Notes: generated by a model from the letters alone, not told the origin. A stretch of 35,696 nt of DNA from Coprobacillus sp. CAG:698 (GCA_000431235.1 HF988732.1:136405-172100); one strand, 5' to 3'. Numbered from the stretch's first letter, positions 16,846 to 24,322 are shown. Made by a program: numbers and translations.

Positions 16846-17953
16846 AAATAATTATCTAAAGAATTTATTGAATATTGTGCTAAGTGCTATTATTTTAATA
16901 GCATTTTGCTTTATTGTTTCTATAGCAGTTATTTATTCTCATAGGGTAAGTAATACAAAAAAGAATGATTATTCCTTTTTAAATGGCTTATCAAATAAAG
17001 TTGTTCTAGTTATTGGCGATGGCATGGGAAAAGAACATGTAAAATTAAACCGAAGTCTAGAAAAATATATTTTAGAAAGCAAAATAAATGGTGACGTAGA
17101 AACTAATTCACTTTCAATATTTGGACCAACTGATTCAGCAGCTAGTGCTACAGCGATGGCTACGGGAGTAAAAGTTCTAAATAGAAGATTATCAAAAAAT
17201 GACCGAAGGGATATCAAAAATATTTCTGAGTATACAAAAGAAATTGGCAAAGGAGTGGGAATTGTTACAACGGATATGTTAACTGGTGCTACTCCAGCAG
17301 CTTTTTCATCACATAGTCTAGATAGAAGTTATGATGAAGAAATTATAAAAGGTCAAGCCCAAAGTAGCATTGATATTTTCTTAGGCAAGGGTAAGGATTT
17401 ATATTTATCTCATAAAAATGATTTTGAGGAAAATGGATATAGCATTTTTACTGAAAAAGGAGAAATAGATTTAAATTCTAACAAAATAGTTGGGGCTTTT
17501 TCTCAAGTTGATAATACTTATCGTAGCGACGAAAATCATGATATTTTAGAACTTACAAAAATAGCCATTGAATTTCTCGAAAAAAAATATGGTGACAAGG
17601 GATATTTTCTAATGATTGAAGAAGCTCATATTGATAAAAATAGTCATAGTAATAATATTGAAGGTGCTGCTGATGCAGTTAATGGATTATATAATGTAAT
17701 TTCATATTTAGATGAATATATGAAAACATGTAATGATTTTTCATTTGTTCTTACTAGTGATCATGAAACAGGAGATTTAATAATTGATGGAACTGAATAT
17801 ACGAATGAAATGTATCATAGTAAAGGTCATACTAAGAAAAACGTATATTATCTTGTAAAGACAAATGCAAACATTGATAATACAAAAATGCCTTCAACAA
17901 TCGATAATACAGATATATTTAAGATATGCAAAGGATTATTGACAGATGAATGA
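16829..17953 (+). CDS. Membrane-anchored alkaline phosphatase (PhoA family)
   Basis: This 374-residue alkaline phosphatase hydrolyses phosphate monoesters, probably outside the membrane. Residues about 14-36 form an N-terminal hydrophobic anchor. Metal and catalytic residues are visible: D64 in GDGMG, D102 and nucleophile S103 in TDSAASATAMATG, the TTDMLTGATPAAFSSH block, the EEAHIDKNSH block, SDHETGDL and the final KGHT histidine. The protein is shorter than E. coli PhoA (about 450 with leader) and resembles the compact Bacillota form. The first ATG overlaps the upstream gene by 17 bases. A second ATG at 16838 is possible and neither has a clear ribosome binding site. It overlaps queH by 8 bases. 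Confidence 0.9.
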   Translation: MKSMYKNNYLKNLLNIVLSAIILIAFCFIVSIAVIYSHRVSNTKKNDYSFLNGLSNKVVLVIGDGMGKEHVKLNRSLEKYILESKINGDVETNSLSIFGPTDSAASATAMATGVKVLNRRLSKNDRRDIKNISEYTKEIGKGVGIVTTDMLTGATPAAFSSHSLDRSYDEEIIKGQAQSSIDIFLGKGKDLYLSHKNDFEENGYSIFTEKGEIDLNSNKIVGAFSQVDNTYRSDENHDILELTKIAIEFLEKKYGDKGYFLMIEEAHIDKNSHSNNIEGAADAVNGLYNVISYLDEYMKTCNDFSFVLTSDHETGDLIIDGTEYTNEMYHSKGHTKKNVYYLVKTNANIDNTKMPSTIDNTDIFKICKGLLTDE

Positions 17954-18989
17954 TGATTTCAAAAATTTATATTTAAAAAATCCTTGTTATTATAGTTTAT
18001 TTCCTTATGAAGAAGTAAAAAATGATGTTTTTTGTGAGAATGACTATGTGAAAATCGAAAAAGGTTTTGATTTCTTATCATTTAATTTTGAAAAAAGTTT
18101 TCACGAAACTGACTATAATAAAGGATATAAAGAAATTTGTGTTTGTGAGAATATTTACAATAAAATAAAGAGTAAATTAAAATATAATTATTCTGCAAAG
18201 AAATATGTTAAAGCTTGTATTTATGGATCTGGTGATGCACTTATTGAAGCAGATAATCATAGCAAAAAAACTTTTGAAAAAAGTGAATTTAAACTATTTA
18301 CAACTTTTTTCTCATTTGAGGATAATGATAGTTATACAGAATATGATGATTATAGAATTTGGTATCAGTTAAAATTAATACCTATTGAAGAAATTGATTC
18401 ATATGATAAACTTTTGCTTAAAATGAAGGAAATAAATATTACTAAAAAGAAACCAACACTTTTATTGCATAGTTGTTGCGGACCATGTAGTAGTTATGTT
18501 TTGAAATTTCTTCATGATTTCTTTGATATAACCATTTTATATTATAATCCTAATATTTTTCCTCGTGATGAATATAATCATCGACTTGATACGCAAAAAG
18601 AAATTGTAAAAAAGTTAGGATATGATATTAAGATAATAGAAGATGTTTACGATCATAAATCATACCTAGATTACATAAAGGGTGAAGAAAATTGTGAGGA
18701 AAAGGGTAAAAGATGTTATTTATGTTATGAACAAAGATTGAAAAGAACAGCTTTTCTTGCGCAAAGCAAATATGATTACTTTACAACTACAATTTCAATT
18801 AGTCCATATAAGGTTAGTTCTTATCTTAATGAAATAGGAAAAAAATTGGAAAATGAGTATAATGTGAAGTATTTGTATTCTGATTTTAAACTTAATGATG
18901 GATATAAAGAATCAATTAAGTTATCTAAACTTTACAATTTATATAGACAAGAATATTGTGGGTGTGAATTTTCGAAAAATAAAAATTAG
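17946..18989 (+). CDS. queH: Epoxyqueuosine reductase QueH with an N-terminal extension
   Basis: Residues about 168-347 are a full QueH (former DUF208), which reduces epoxyqueuosine to queuosine in tRNA. The iron-sulfur Cys motifs are intact: C177, C178 and C181 in HSCCGPCSS, and C257 and C260 in KRCYLCYEQR. The family blocks YYNPNIFPRDEY, TTISISPYK and the final YCGCEFS are also present. Typical QueH proteins have about 180-220 residues; here about 165 residues precede the domain. That extension (with KACIYGSGDALIEAD and a central acidic, aromatic stretch) is not a domain I recognise. The gene overlaps the phosphatase by 8 bases (ATGAATGA). QueH completes the pathway that the preQ1 riboswitch and QueT upstream imply. 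Confidence 0.92.
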   Translation: MNDDFKNLYLKNPCYYSLFPYEEVKNDVFCENDYVKIEKGFDFLSFNFEKSFHETDYNKGYKEICVCENIYNKIKSKLKYNYSAKKYVKACIYGSGDALIEADNHSKKTFEKSEFKLFTTFFSFEDNDSYTEYDDYRIWYQLKLIPIEEIDSYDKLLLKMKEINITKKKPTLLLHSCCGPCSSYVLKFLHDFFDITILYYNPNIFPRDEYNHRLDTQKEIVKKLGYDIKIIEDVYDHKSYLDYIKGEENCEEKGKRCYLCYEQRLKRTAFLAQSKYDYFTTTISISPYKVSSYLNEIGKKLENEYNVKYLYSDFKLNDGYKESIKLSKLYNLYRQEYCGCEFSKNKN

Positions 18990-19007
18990 GAATTAATCCT
19001 AATTTTT
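18981..19007. terminator. Bidirectional terminator between convergent queH and the DUF362 gene
   Basis: A perfect 11-base stem (18981-18991 with 18997-19007) has an ATTAA loop. Its arms end in A and T runs, so it can work on both strands. The stop codons of both convergent genes lie in or at the edge of the stem. Confidence 0.85.
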
Positions 19008-19873
19008 TATTTTACAGTGATTAAATTGTATTTTGATGAACCAAATCCCAATTTTTCACTAGCTTTTATAGTAAGCAAACCATTTCGTGAGAGAACTCGT
19101 TCTTTGAAATGATCTAATCCTTCACAATTTGAATTGAAAACAATGTCTATTGAAGCTTGATCTATTGCTATTGGGTCTAGTGATGATAAAATACCCATAT
19201 CAGGAATGCAAGGATCTTCAGCAACTTCGCAGCAATCGCAATCAACGCTCATATTACATAATACATTTATGAACGCTGCTTTTCCTTCAAACATTTTCAT
19301 AATAGAACTTGCGCTATCAGCCATAGATTCTAGGAATTTGTCATGATCAGCAGTCCAAAGTTTTGTGACATCACCAGCTCCATGAATATATGCTTTTCCG
19401 TATGAAGAGGCTAAACCAATTGATAATTGTTTTAAAGCTCCACCATATCCACCCATTGGATGCCCTTTGAAATGTGAAAGAACAAGTAGAAAATCATAAT
19501 TTTCCAGATTTTTACCCACATAATTTTTTTTGATTATTTTGCCATTAGGAATATCTAAAATTAAGTCAGGTTGAATGCTATCTAAAATATCAACATTGAA
19601 GTATTTTGTCCATTCATGAAGTTTTAAAGTTTTCATATGTTTTTCAGTTGTGTTTCGTCCACCTTCATAGGCTGTATTACATTCTACAATAGTTCCTTTT
19701 AGATAGTCACATATTGGTTTCCAAAATTCCGGTTTCATGAAGTTTTGATTGCCAACTTCACCAGAATGAACTTTAATTGCTATTCTTCCAGTTGGGTTAA
19801 TGTTTAATAACTTAAATAGTTCTAATACTTTCTCTTTTGTAATTTCTTTTGAATAATAAACGTTTGGAATCAT
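19007..19873 (-). CDS. DUF362 domain protein
   Basis: This 288-residue protein belongs to the DUF362 family, whose biochemical role is not established. Recognisable blocks are TGRIAIKVHSGEVGN (about 27-41), LSHFKGHPMGGYGGALKQLSIG in the middle, and the Cys-containing VDCDCCEV followed by PDMGILSSLDPIAIDQASID. Some relatives carry iron-sulfur domains; here only the short Cys cluster is present, with no separate ferredoxin domain. There is no signal peptide, so it is cytosolic. AAAGGA lies before the ATG at 19873. It follows the deaminase gene by 16 bases in the same direction and probably shares its promoter. Confidence 0.85.
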   Translation of the reverse strand: MIPNVYYSKEITKEKVLELFKLLNINPTGRIAIKVHSGEVGNQNFMKPEFWKPICDYLKGTIVECNTAYEGGRNTTEKHMKTLKLHEWTKYFNVDILDSIQPDLILDIPNGKIIKKNYVGKNLENYDFLLVLSHFKGHPMGGYGGALKQLSIGLASSYGKAYIHGAGDVTKLWTADHDKFLESMADSASSIMKMFEGKAAFINVLCNMSVDCDCCEVAEDPCIPDMGILSSLDPIAIDQASIDIVFNSNCEGLDHFKERVLSRNGLLTIKASEKLGFGSSKYNLITVK

Positions 19874-19889
19874 ATTTTTAATCCTTTCT

Positions 19890-20288
19890 TTATATTCGAT
19901 CTTGACCCCACCAGTCGGGTACTAGTTTTCCAAGAGTTATCGTTTCCTTTGTTTCTAGATTTAAAAGTATTTCAATATCTTTACTGTTTTTATCTAGTTG
20001 CATAAGTAGTTCTCGACATGCACCACATGGTGTTCCTAGCTTACCATTTGGCATAATTGCTAAAAGTTTTTTAATTTTACTCTCTCCATTAGTTATCATA
20101 TTAGCTATGGCATTTCTTTCAGCACACATTCCTAAAGATGAAGCTGTATCAATGCATACACCAACATAAATATTGCCATCTTCAGTCAGTATAGCAGCTG
20201 CTACACTACCTGCTTCAACAAATGGTGAGATAATACGATTATGTTGAATGGATTTTGCTCTATTATATAGTGTTTCCCAAATATTCAT
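19890..20288 (-). CDS. Cytidine deaminase-like protein
   Basis: This 132-residue zinc deaminase probably converts cytidine or a related nucleoside to the uridine form in pyrimidine salvage. The zinc and catalytic residues are C55 and E57 (CAERNAI) and C88/C91 (PCGACRE), in the order of the homotetrameric cytidine deaminase family. The N-terminal substrate region (SPFVEAGSVAAAIL) differs from the classic cytidine deaminase sequence, so a blasticidin-S-deaminase-like or other specificity is possible. The ATG at 20288 is chosen because GAGG lies 6 bases upstream; a TTG four codons earlier overlaps that site. It is first in a two-gene unit with the DUF362 gene. Confidence 0.87.
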   Translation of the reverse strand: MNIWETLYNRAKSIQHNRIISPFVEAGSVAAAILTEDGNIYVGVCIDTASSLGMCAERNAIANMITNGESKIKKLLAIMPNGKLGTPCGACRELLMQLDKNSKDIEILLNLETKETITLGKLVPDWWGQDRI

Positions 20289-20318
20289 ATTAAACCTCAA
20301 ATATCATGATTTATGTTT

Positions 20319-20347
20319 ATTATATTATATATTTATTTTAAAATCAA
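20319..20347 (-). promoter_or_regulatory. Promoter of the deaminase/DUF362 unit
   Basis: Read on the minus strand, TTGATT (20347-20342) and TATAAT (20324-20319) are 17 bases apart. They lie about 30 bases before the start codon. Confidence 0.75.
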
Positions 20348-20372
20348 GTAGGTGATAATAATTTTTGTAAGT

Positions 20373-20834
20373 TTATTCTTTAGCATTTTTATAAGAAATG
20401 AGAATATGACAAGGAGCAAAAATGATTGCAAATATAAGAAGTATTATTGATCTTGTAAGAATCCCACTAAAAATAAAAACTATTGATGGAATAATTGCTA
20501 ATGATAAAGATCTGAAGATACTATTTTGCTTAAAGCAAATAGCCCAAATTGAGCAATACGATAGAACAAGAATACTATTAATTATTATATATATAGAAAA
20601 TGCAGTTTTGCTTATAAAACCAAATGATAAATACTTTATATTAATAATCATAAATATAAAGGAACCAAAGCGACCTATTTGTTCTAATGTTTCAATAGTT
20701 TTATTATCATACTTGTTAATAAAACCATCTTTACATTTTATGGCAAATATTATGTTAGGTATCATGATTATGGCAATAAACAATAATCCATATATATTTA
20801 TCCAGATGAAGTTGTTATTTGCTAGTAATAGCAT
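20373..20834 (-). CDS. Small multi-pass membrane protein
   Basis: This is a 153-residue protein of unknown function. It has four to five hydrophobic segments (about 10-32, 53-68, 75-100, 105-123 and 125-145) and short polar loops. The first loop contains Lys/Asp-rich sequence (KCKDGFINKYDNK). It starts one base after the stop of the transglutaminase-like gene, with AAGGA upstream inside that gene's end. An overlapping open frame on the other strand (20422-20901) is a shadow, lacking a ribosome binding site and a family match. The two genes, with the broken lipoprotein gene before them, form one unit. Confidence 0.7.
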   Translation of the reverse strand: MLLLANNNFIWINIYGLLFIAIIMIPNIIFAIKCKDGFINKYDNKTIETLEQIGRFGSFIFMIINIKYLSFGFISKTAFSIYIIINSILVLSYCSIWAICFKQNSIFRSLSLAIIPSIVFIFSGILTRSIILLIFAIIFAPCHILISYKNAKE

Positions 20835-20835
20835 A

Positions 20836-21543
20836 TTATTTTATTTCCTTCATTTTTCTAATTTTATTTACATTTCTATTCATCAAATGTCTTCCTATTA
20901 ACTTATAGATTATTTTTTTGATTTTTGAAAGATTTTGATTATAATTTTTTAGTAAATCATCTGGAGAATCAAAGACACCATAATCGTTAGTTATTCCTTC
21001 ACTTTGAATATAAGTATTATTTTTATTGAAGTCTATTTGTAGATTGTTAATGTCTTTTACAGCAACTCCATAGCCAAAATAACTTTTGGTATTATTCGGA
21101 ATAATATTTTTAAGGTTTGATAAATATAAATTATCAAGAATAAAACCTTCTAATTCATACCATTTTTCATCAAGTAGAACCTCAACCCAACTGTGTAAAA
21201 TGTTATTAGGAGCTTTTTTGTATACGAATCCAGTCATAGCTCCTTTTTGTAGTTTTTTATCAATAGTAAATCCATGTATTCGGCAATGTATATTACAACT
21301 TCTTAAAAGAGCCATAAAAAGAGTGCCTTTCGTGTTGCATTGACCGTAACCATCACGAAGTACTTTTGAAGCTGGAATTGAATCATCAGTATTATATCCA
21401 AATTTTATTTCATCTCTAATGAAATTGTAAATGGCTTTAACACATTCAGAAGGTTGTAAGTTTTTGAAGCCCTTATCATTTATCAGTTTTTGAATATTTT
21501 TATTGCTATAATCAAGCATTTTTGTTTCTTGTAAATAATTCAT
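20836..21543 (-). CDS. Transglutaminase-like protein
   Basis: This 235-residue protein has a transglutaminase-like (papain-fold) core. The catalytic Cys is C69 in DGYGQCNTKGTLFMALLR and the His is H117 in ILHSWVEVLLDEKWYELEGF. The third position, often Asp, is read here as Glu (E130 or E132). Bacterial members are usually peptidases or amidases, so a proteolytic or peptide-modifying role is likelier than crosslinking. There is no signal peptide, so it is probably cytosolic. The final ~60 residues are lysine-rich and lack known motifs. GAGGA lies 5 bases before the ATG. It stands between the broken lipoprotein gene and the membrane protein gene. Confidence 0.85.
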   Translation of the reverse strand: MNYLQETKMLDYSNKNIQKLINDKGFKNLQPSECVKAIYNFIRDEIKFGYNTDDSIPASKVLRDGYGQCNTKGTLFMALLRSCNIHCRIHGFTIDKKLQKGAMTGFVYKKAPNNILHSWVEVLLDEKWYELEGFILDNLYLSNLKNIIPNNTKSYFGYGVAVKDINNLQIDFNKNNTYIQSEGITNDYGVFDSPDDLLKNYNQNLSKIKKIIYKLIGRHLMNRNVNKIRKMKEIK

Positions 21544-21569
21544 ATATTCCTCGATTCTGTTAATTTTTG

Positions 21570-21971
21570 TTATTTTATATCAAAAGTAAAAGTACCATTT
21601 TTACATATTTCAGAAGTTTCAATAATAATGTATGTGGTTCCTTTCTGAACATTTTCGATTGTTAGTTTTCATTACTTTTTGAATTAAGAGTTGTTAACTC
21701 TGTTTTTGTATCGTTAATGTCATAGGAAATTTTAACATTTCCTTCTTCAAGGTTTAAAGAACAGATGATTTTACTATTGTCATTTGTGCAGTTCAATTTA
21801 AGCACCATTGTTCCTTCTAGTTTTTTTGAAACTTATTGAATAATTATTTGAAGTGCTTTCACGAAGAAGTCCAACTGCTTTGTATTGAGATTTGTAATGT
21901 GAATTATTAGTATCACATCCTATAATAAATAGAATAAGTAGTATCGTAATAAATATAATTGATTTTTTCAA
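21570..21971 (-). pseudogene. Lipoprotein gene with two compensating frameshifts
   Basis: From a TTG at 21971 the frame encodes a lipoprotein leader (KKSIIFITILLILFIIGC, Cys about residue 19) but stops after about 55 codons. The sequence then continues in a second frame (LEGTMVLKLNCTND) and in a third (TIENVQKGTTYIII, ending FTFDIK). Removing one base from the seven-base run at 21821-21827 and adding one to the four-base run at 21666-21669 gives a continuous 133-residue protein. Such a protein would be tethered outside the membrane. Its family is not known to me. A strong promoter stands upstream and the transglutaminase-like gene follows 26 bases later, so transcription of the unit probably continues. 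Either gene decay or base-calling errors in the A/T runs explain the breaks. Confidence 0.75.
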
Positions 21972-22002
21972 AATTAAATCTCATTTCTTTACATGTTAGA
22001 TA

Positions 22003-22031
22003 ATTATATCCTTTTTTTATATTTTTTTCAA
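22003..22031 (-). promoter_or_regulatory. Promoter of the lipoprotein/transglutaminase unit
   Basis: On the minus strand, TTGAAA (22031-22026) and TATAAT (22008-22003) are 17 bases apart, about 32 bases before the lipoprotein start. Confidence 0.7.
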
Positions 22032-22052
22032 TAAAAAAATTAACAATATAAA

Positions 22053-22085
22053 TAAAAAAGAACTATAATAAAAACATAGTCCTTT
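22053..22085 (-). terminator. Terminator after the first GNAT gene
   Basis: A 10-pair stem (22085-22076 with 22066-22057, one G-T pair) has a nine-base loop. On the minus strand it is followed by a T run (about 22059-22054). Confidence 0.65.
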
Positions 22086-22126
22086 AGTGTTTTATTTAAT
22101 AATTTTTAAGTATTATTTAGATATTT

Positions 22127-22606
22127 TTATAATTCATATACGGCAATAATTTCATTTCCACACATTTCACCATTTTCAACAAACCCATATTTTCTATATA
22201 TATCTCGTGCACGGGTGTTTTCTTTTTCGTAAGATAGCCATACTTTTTTAGCTTCACCAAATGGAAATGTACGAATCAAGTTTATCGCTGCATCTATTGT
22301 TTGTTTTCCCAATCCCTTTCTTTGATATTTTTTATCAATCATAAGACGCCAAAGACTATAATTTTCTTTGATTAAGTTACTTTCGTTTTCATTACCTACT
22401 GTACCTTTTCCAATCATAATAAAACCAATAAGATCAAAATCATTGTAAACAGCTAAAGGTAAAGCGTTGTTACCTTCATTTCTTGTAGCATAGGCTTCTG
22501 CTAAACTTTGCATGTTTTCAGCAACAAAATCTTTTTGATTTTCAAATGGCTCTAAAAGGCAAACTTTCCATATGTTTGCATTTGTGATTTCTTTAAATAT
22601 TATCAT
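22127..22606 (-). CDS. GNAT acetyltransferase (polyamine-acetyltransferase-like)
   Basis: This 159-residue cytosolic N-acetyltransferase uses acetyl-CoA. The acetyl-CoA pyrophosphate loop is YQRKGLGKQTI (about 106-116), preceded by LWRLMIDKKY. It is followed by WLSYEKENTRARDIYRKYGF, the usual end of a GNAT fold. The N-terminal part (VAENMQSLAEAYATR) resembles SpeG/BltD-type spermine or spermidine acetyltransferases, so a polyamine is a plausible substrate, but no residue decides this. GGAGG stands 9 bases before the ATG. It has its own promoter and terminator. Confidence 0.85.
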   Translation of the reverse strand: MIIFKEITNANIWKVCLLEPFENQKDFVAENMQSLAEAYATRNEGNNALPLAVYNDFDLIGFIMIGKGTVGNENESNLIKENYSLWRLMIDKKYQRKGLGKQTIDAAINLIRTFPFGEAKKVWLSYEKENTRARDIYRKYGFVENGEMCGNEIIAVYEL

Positions 22607-22644
22607 ATTTTAATTCCTCCATATGATTTTTAATGGTAATACCT

Positions 22645-22673
22645 ATTATATCATTTGCTTTAACTATTGTAAA
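22645..22673 (-). promoter_or_regulatory. Promoter of the first GNAT gene
   Basis: On the minus strand, TTTACA (22673-22668) and TATAAT (22650-22645) are 17 bases apart, and TGA directly precedes the -10. Confidence 0.75.
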
Positions 22674-22752
22674 TAACCATATAGTTGCAAGGAATATCAT
22701 AAGTTATTCAAACATGATGAATGACTATATCTAAAAGTATATAAACATTACA

Positions 22753-22804
22753 AACTACACTTTTCCAACCTAAAATCACTTAAAAAATTACACTTTTCCA
22801 ACTT
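22753..22804. repeat. Pair of direct repeats 33 bases apart
   Basis: TACACTTTTCCAAC occurs twice, at 22756-22769 and 22789-22802, with flanking bases also partly shared. The copies start 33 bases apart, about three turns of the helix. They lie in a 309-base stretch (22607-22915) that otherwise holds only the GNAT promoter and the terminator of the next gene. They could be a protein-binding site or the end of a lost insertion element; no transposase is present. Confidence 0.6.
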
Positions 22805-22851
22805 ATAACAAAGTCAATAAGTATTTATAGATATTTATGATCTTTTTGTTA

Positions 22852-22880
22852 TATAAAAAGTCTTCATTTGCGAAGACTTT
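22852..22880 (-). terminator. Terminator after the pyridoxamine-phosphate-oxidase-like gene
   Basis: A perfect 9-pair stem (22880-22872 with 22865-22857) with a six-base loop is followed on the minus strand by TTTTTATAT. Confidence 0.8.
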
Positions 22881-22915
22881 AATTTTAATATAGTATAATA
22901 TTATTTAGTATAAAT

Positions 22916-23390
22916 CTATCGTTCTTGTATTTCTTTTCCACTAAGATGTTCAATATCTATTTTGTAAATCTGTGCAGCCTTACCGGCACGTGCAATTTCT
23001 TCATCGATTAATTGTTCATTGGGATAATATTTAAGAGCGATTTTCTTTAAAAGGGTGTTTTTTTCAGGAGTATCTTCAAGTATATGGCATTTACCAAACA
23101 CTACTACACTTTGCATAAATGGTGCCCAAGTTTCATTTTTAATAGTTTCATTTTCATACACCGTAAAGCAAACTTTGCTAGAAGAACGTATAGCATCAAC
23201 TTTGTGTCCTACTCGTGATCCGTGAAAGTAGATTTTTTCAGTGTCTTTATCATAGTAATGATTGATAGGAATGGCATAAGGATAGCCATCATCACCATTT
23301 AAAGAAAGAACACCTCACCTGCTTGATAGGAGAAGAGCTTTTGCTGAAGTTATATCGATTTCATTCTTTTTTACGTATAGTTCTAAACAT
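22916..23390 (-). pseudogene. Pyridoxamine 5'-phosphate oxidase-like (NimA type) gene, broken
   Basis: The original product would have about 157 residues. It begins MFRTIRKKE at 23390 and then meets a TGA. The frame for the rest (NEIDITSAKALLLSS) begins a few bases later, so one indel lies near 23361-23372. A second lesion is an in-frame TGA at 23317-23315, just before GVLSLNGDDGYPY. Relatives commonly have Arg at this position, so a CGA to TGA change is likely. The remainder is intact: YAIPINHYY, YFHGSRVGHKVDAI, WAPFMQSVVVFGKC and the C-terminus. Intact members bind flavin as small split-barrel proteins. A GTG at 23161 opens an 81-codon remnant, but it lacks the flavin-binding half. Two independent lesions make this the clearest true pseudogene here. 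Confidence 0.85.
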
Positions 23391-23419
23391 TATTTTACTC
23401 TCTATATTATAAAATTTAT

Positions 23420-23606
23420 TTATTTTGTAATGACAACATTACCATTTGCATCAAGAAGTGGTGTAATACCACCAGCATAGCCTGTACTCCATACTAAATA
23501 ATTTATGCCATTTTTCTTTATCTACAAGTATTTGACGAACAACAGCATTTTTTAATTGTGAACCTTCTTTATATATAATTTCAAATCGTTCTTTATTTTT
23601 AGTCAT
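23420..23606 (-). pseudogene. DUF6440-like small protein gene with one-base insertion
   Basis: GGAGG precedes an ATG at 23606. The frame reads MTKNKERFEIIYKEG and QILVDKE, then runs out of frame. Removing one base from the five-base run at 23511-23515 continues with NGINYLVWSTGYAGG and ITPLLDANGN, ending in a TAA at 23420-23422. The result is about 61 residues and matches the short family pattern VDxETGVNYLF...GYAGGLTPLLDxxG (DUF6440), whose function is unknown. The first part could still be made as a 51-residue frameshifted peptide. The 172 bases upstream (23607-23778) are AT-rich and show no gene. Confidence 0.75.
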
Positions 23607-23778
23607 TTTAAATACCTCCATATGTTAATTATATTATATATTTAAATGTAAAGTTTAAATTTGGTAATAACTTAAATATATAATAATATTTTAAAGAAAT
23701 TTAGATATTATAATTAGCTTTTGTTATGTTGTTGTTTATATTAAAACTTTGATTTTTGATAATATATATTTTTAATTA

Positions 23779-24222
23779 TTATTTAAGTGAGTATTCGAAA
23801 TAAACTCTTCCAGTTTCTTGCTGTGCACCAATCTTTTTATAAAATTCAATCGAAGAATTGTTCCAATCAAGACAATTCCATTCTACCTTCGAATATCCTT
23901 CACTTTTTATAACATCAAAAAGCTTATATAGAAATTCTCTGCCGAAACCTTGGTGGCGATATTCTGGTTTTATGAAAATGTCTTCTAAGTGTGCATTAGC
24001 TCTTGTTGAGAAAGATGCAAAGATTGGATAATATATTGCATAACCAATAGGTCTATTATTAATTTCAGCTATAATTGCAGTAGCAACATTTTTTTCAAAA
24101 AGCCAAAAATTTAATGCTTCTATAGATCCTGTCATGTCTTCGGGACGTTTTTCGTATAGTGCCAGACCATTTATCAATTCATAAATTAAATGAATGTCTT
24201 TTTTATTTGCTTTTCTTATCAT
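23779..24222 (-). CDS. GNAT acetyltransferase (SSAT-like)
   Basis: This 147-residue acetyltransferase resembles the spermidine/spermine and thialysine acetyltransferase group. The acetyl-CoA loop is YRHQGFGREFL. It is preceded by HLEDIFIKPE and followed by VEWNCLDWNNSSIEFYKKIGA, the hallmark of this group. The ATG at 24222 (MIRKANKKD) fits the usual GNAT beginning. ATG at 24237 and TTG at 24252 are also in frame. None has a ribosome binding site, so translation may depend on the small ORF that overlaps the start. It is probably transcribed together with that small ORF from upstream. The true acceptor amine is not determined by the sequence. Confidence 0.83.
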   Translation of the reverse strand: MIRKANKKDIHLIYELINGLALYEKRPEDMTGSIEALNFWLFEKNVATAIIAEINNRPIGYAIYYPIFASFSTRANAHLEDIFIKPEYRHQGFGREFLYKLFDVIKSEGYSKVEWNCLDWNNSSIEFYKKIGAQQETGRVYFEYSLK

Positions 24223-24322
24223 TAAGATATTTTGCATTTTTATATTCAACAACTGGAGTTTGATACGGAACCTTTTTCAAAAATCCATTATAGTTCTTTT
24301 TAAAGTCTATGTTATCACTCAT
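24203..24322 (-). CDS. Small ORF of 39 codons overlapping the GNAT start
   Basis: An ATG at 24322 with AGAGGAAG about 9 bases upstream opens a 39-residue frame (MSDNIDFKKNYNGF, ending NDKKSK). It stops 19 bases inside the GNAT gene, in another frame. The peptide is rich in Lys, Asn and Tyr and matches no family I know. It could be a leader peptide that feeds ribosomes to the GNAT start, the N-terminal part of a frameshifted longer gene, or chance. The ribosome binding site is the only positive evidence. Confidence 0.4.
   Translation of the reverse strand: MSDNIDFKKNYNGFLKKVPYQTPVVEYKNAKYLNDKKSK

Noticed and set aside
20422..20901. A 159-codon open frame on the plus strand
   Set aside because: It is antisense to the membrane protein gene, lacks a ribosome binding site and a family match, and the minus-strand frame has a coupled start.
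22753..22804. CRISPR array
   Set aside because: Only two short direct copies without palindromic ends or further spacers, and no cas genes.
22916..23161. A functional 81-residue protein
   Set aside because: It starts at a GTG inside the family domain without a ribosome binding site and lacks the flavin-binding half.
23315..23317. TGA read as Trp (genetic code 4)
   Set aside because: recD and the phosphatase end in TGA, TGG is used for Trp everywhere, and no intact gene contains internal TGA.
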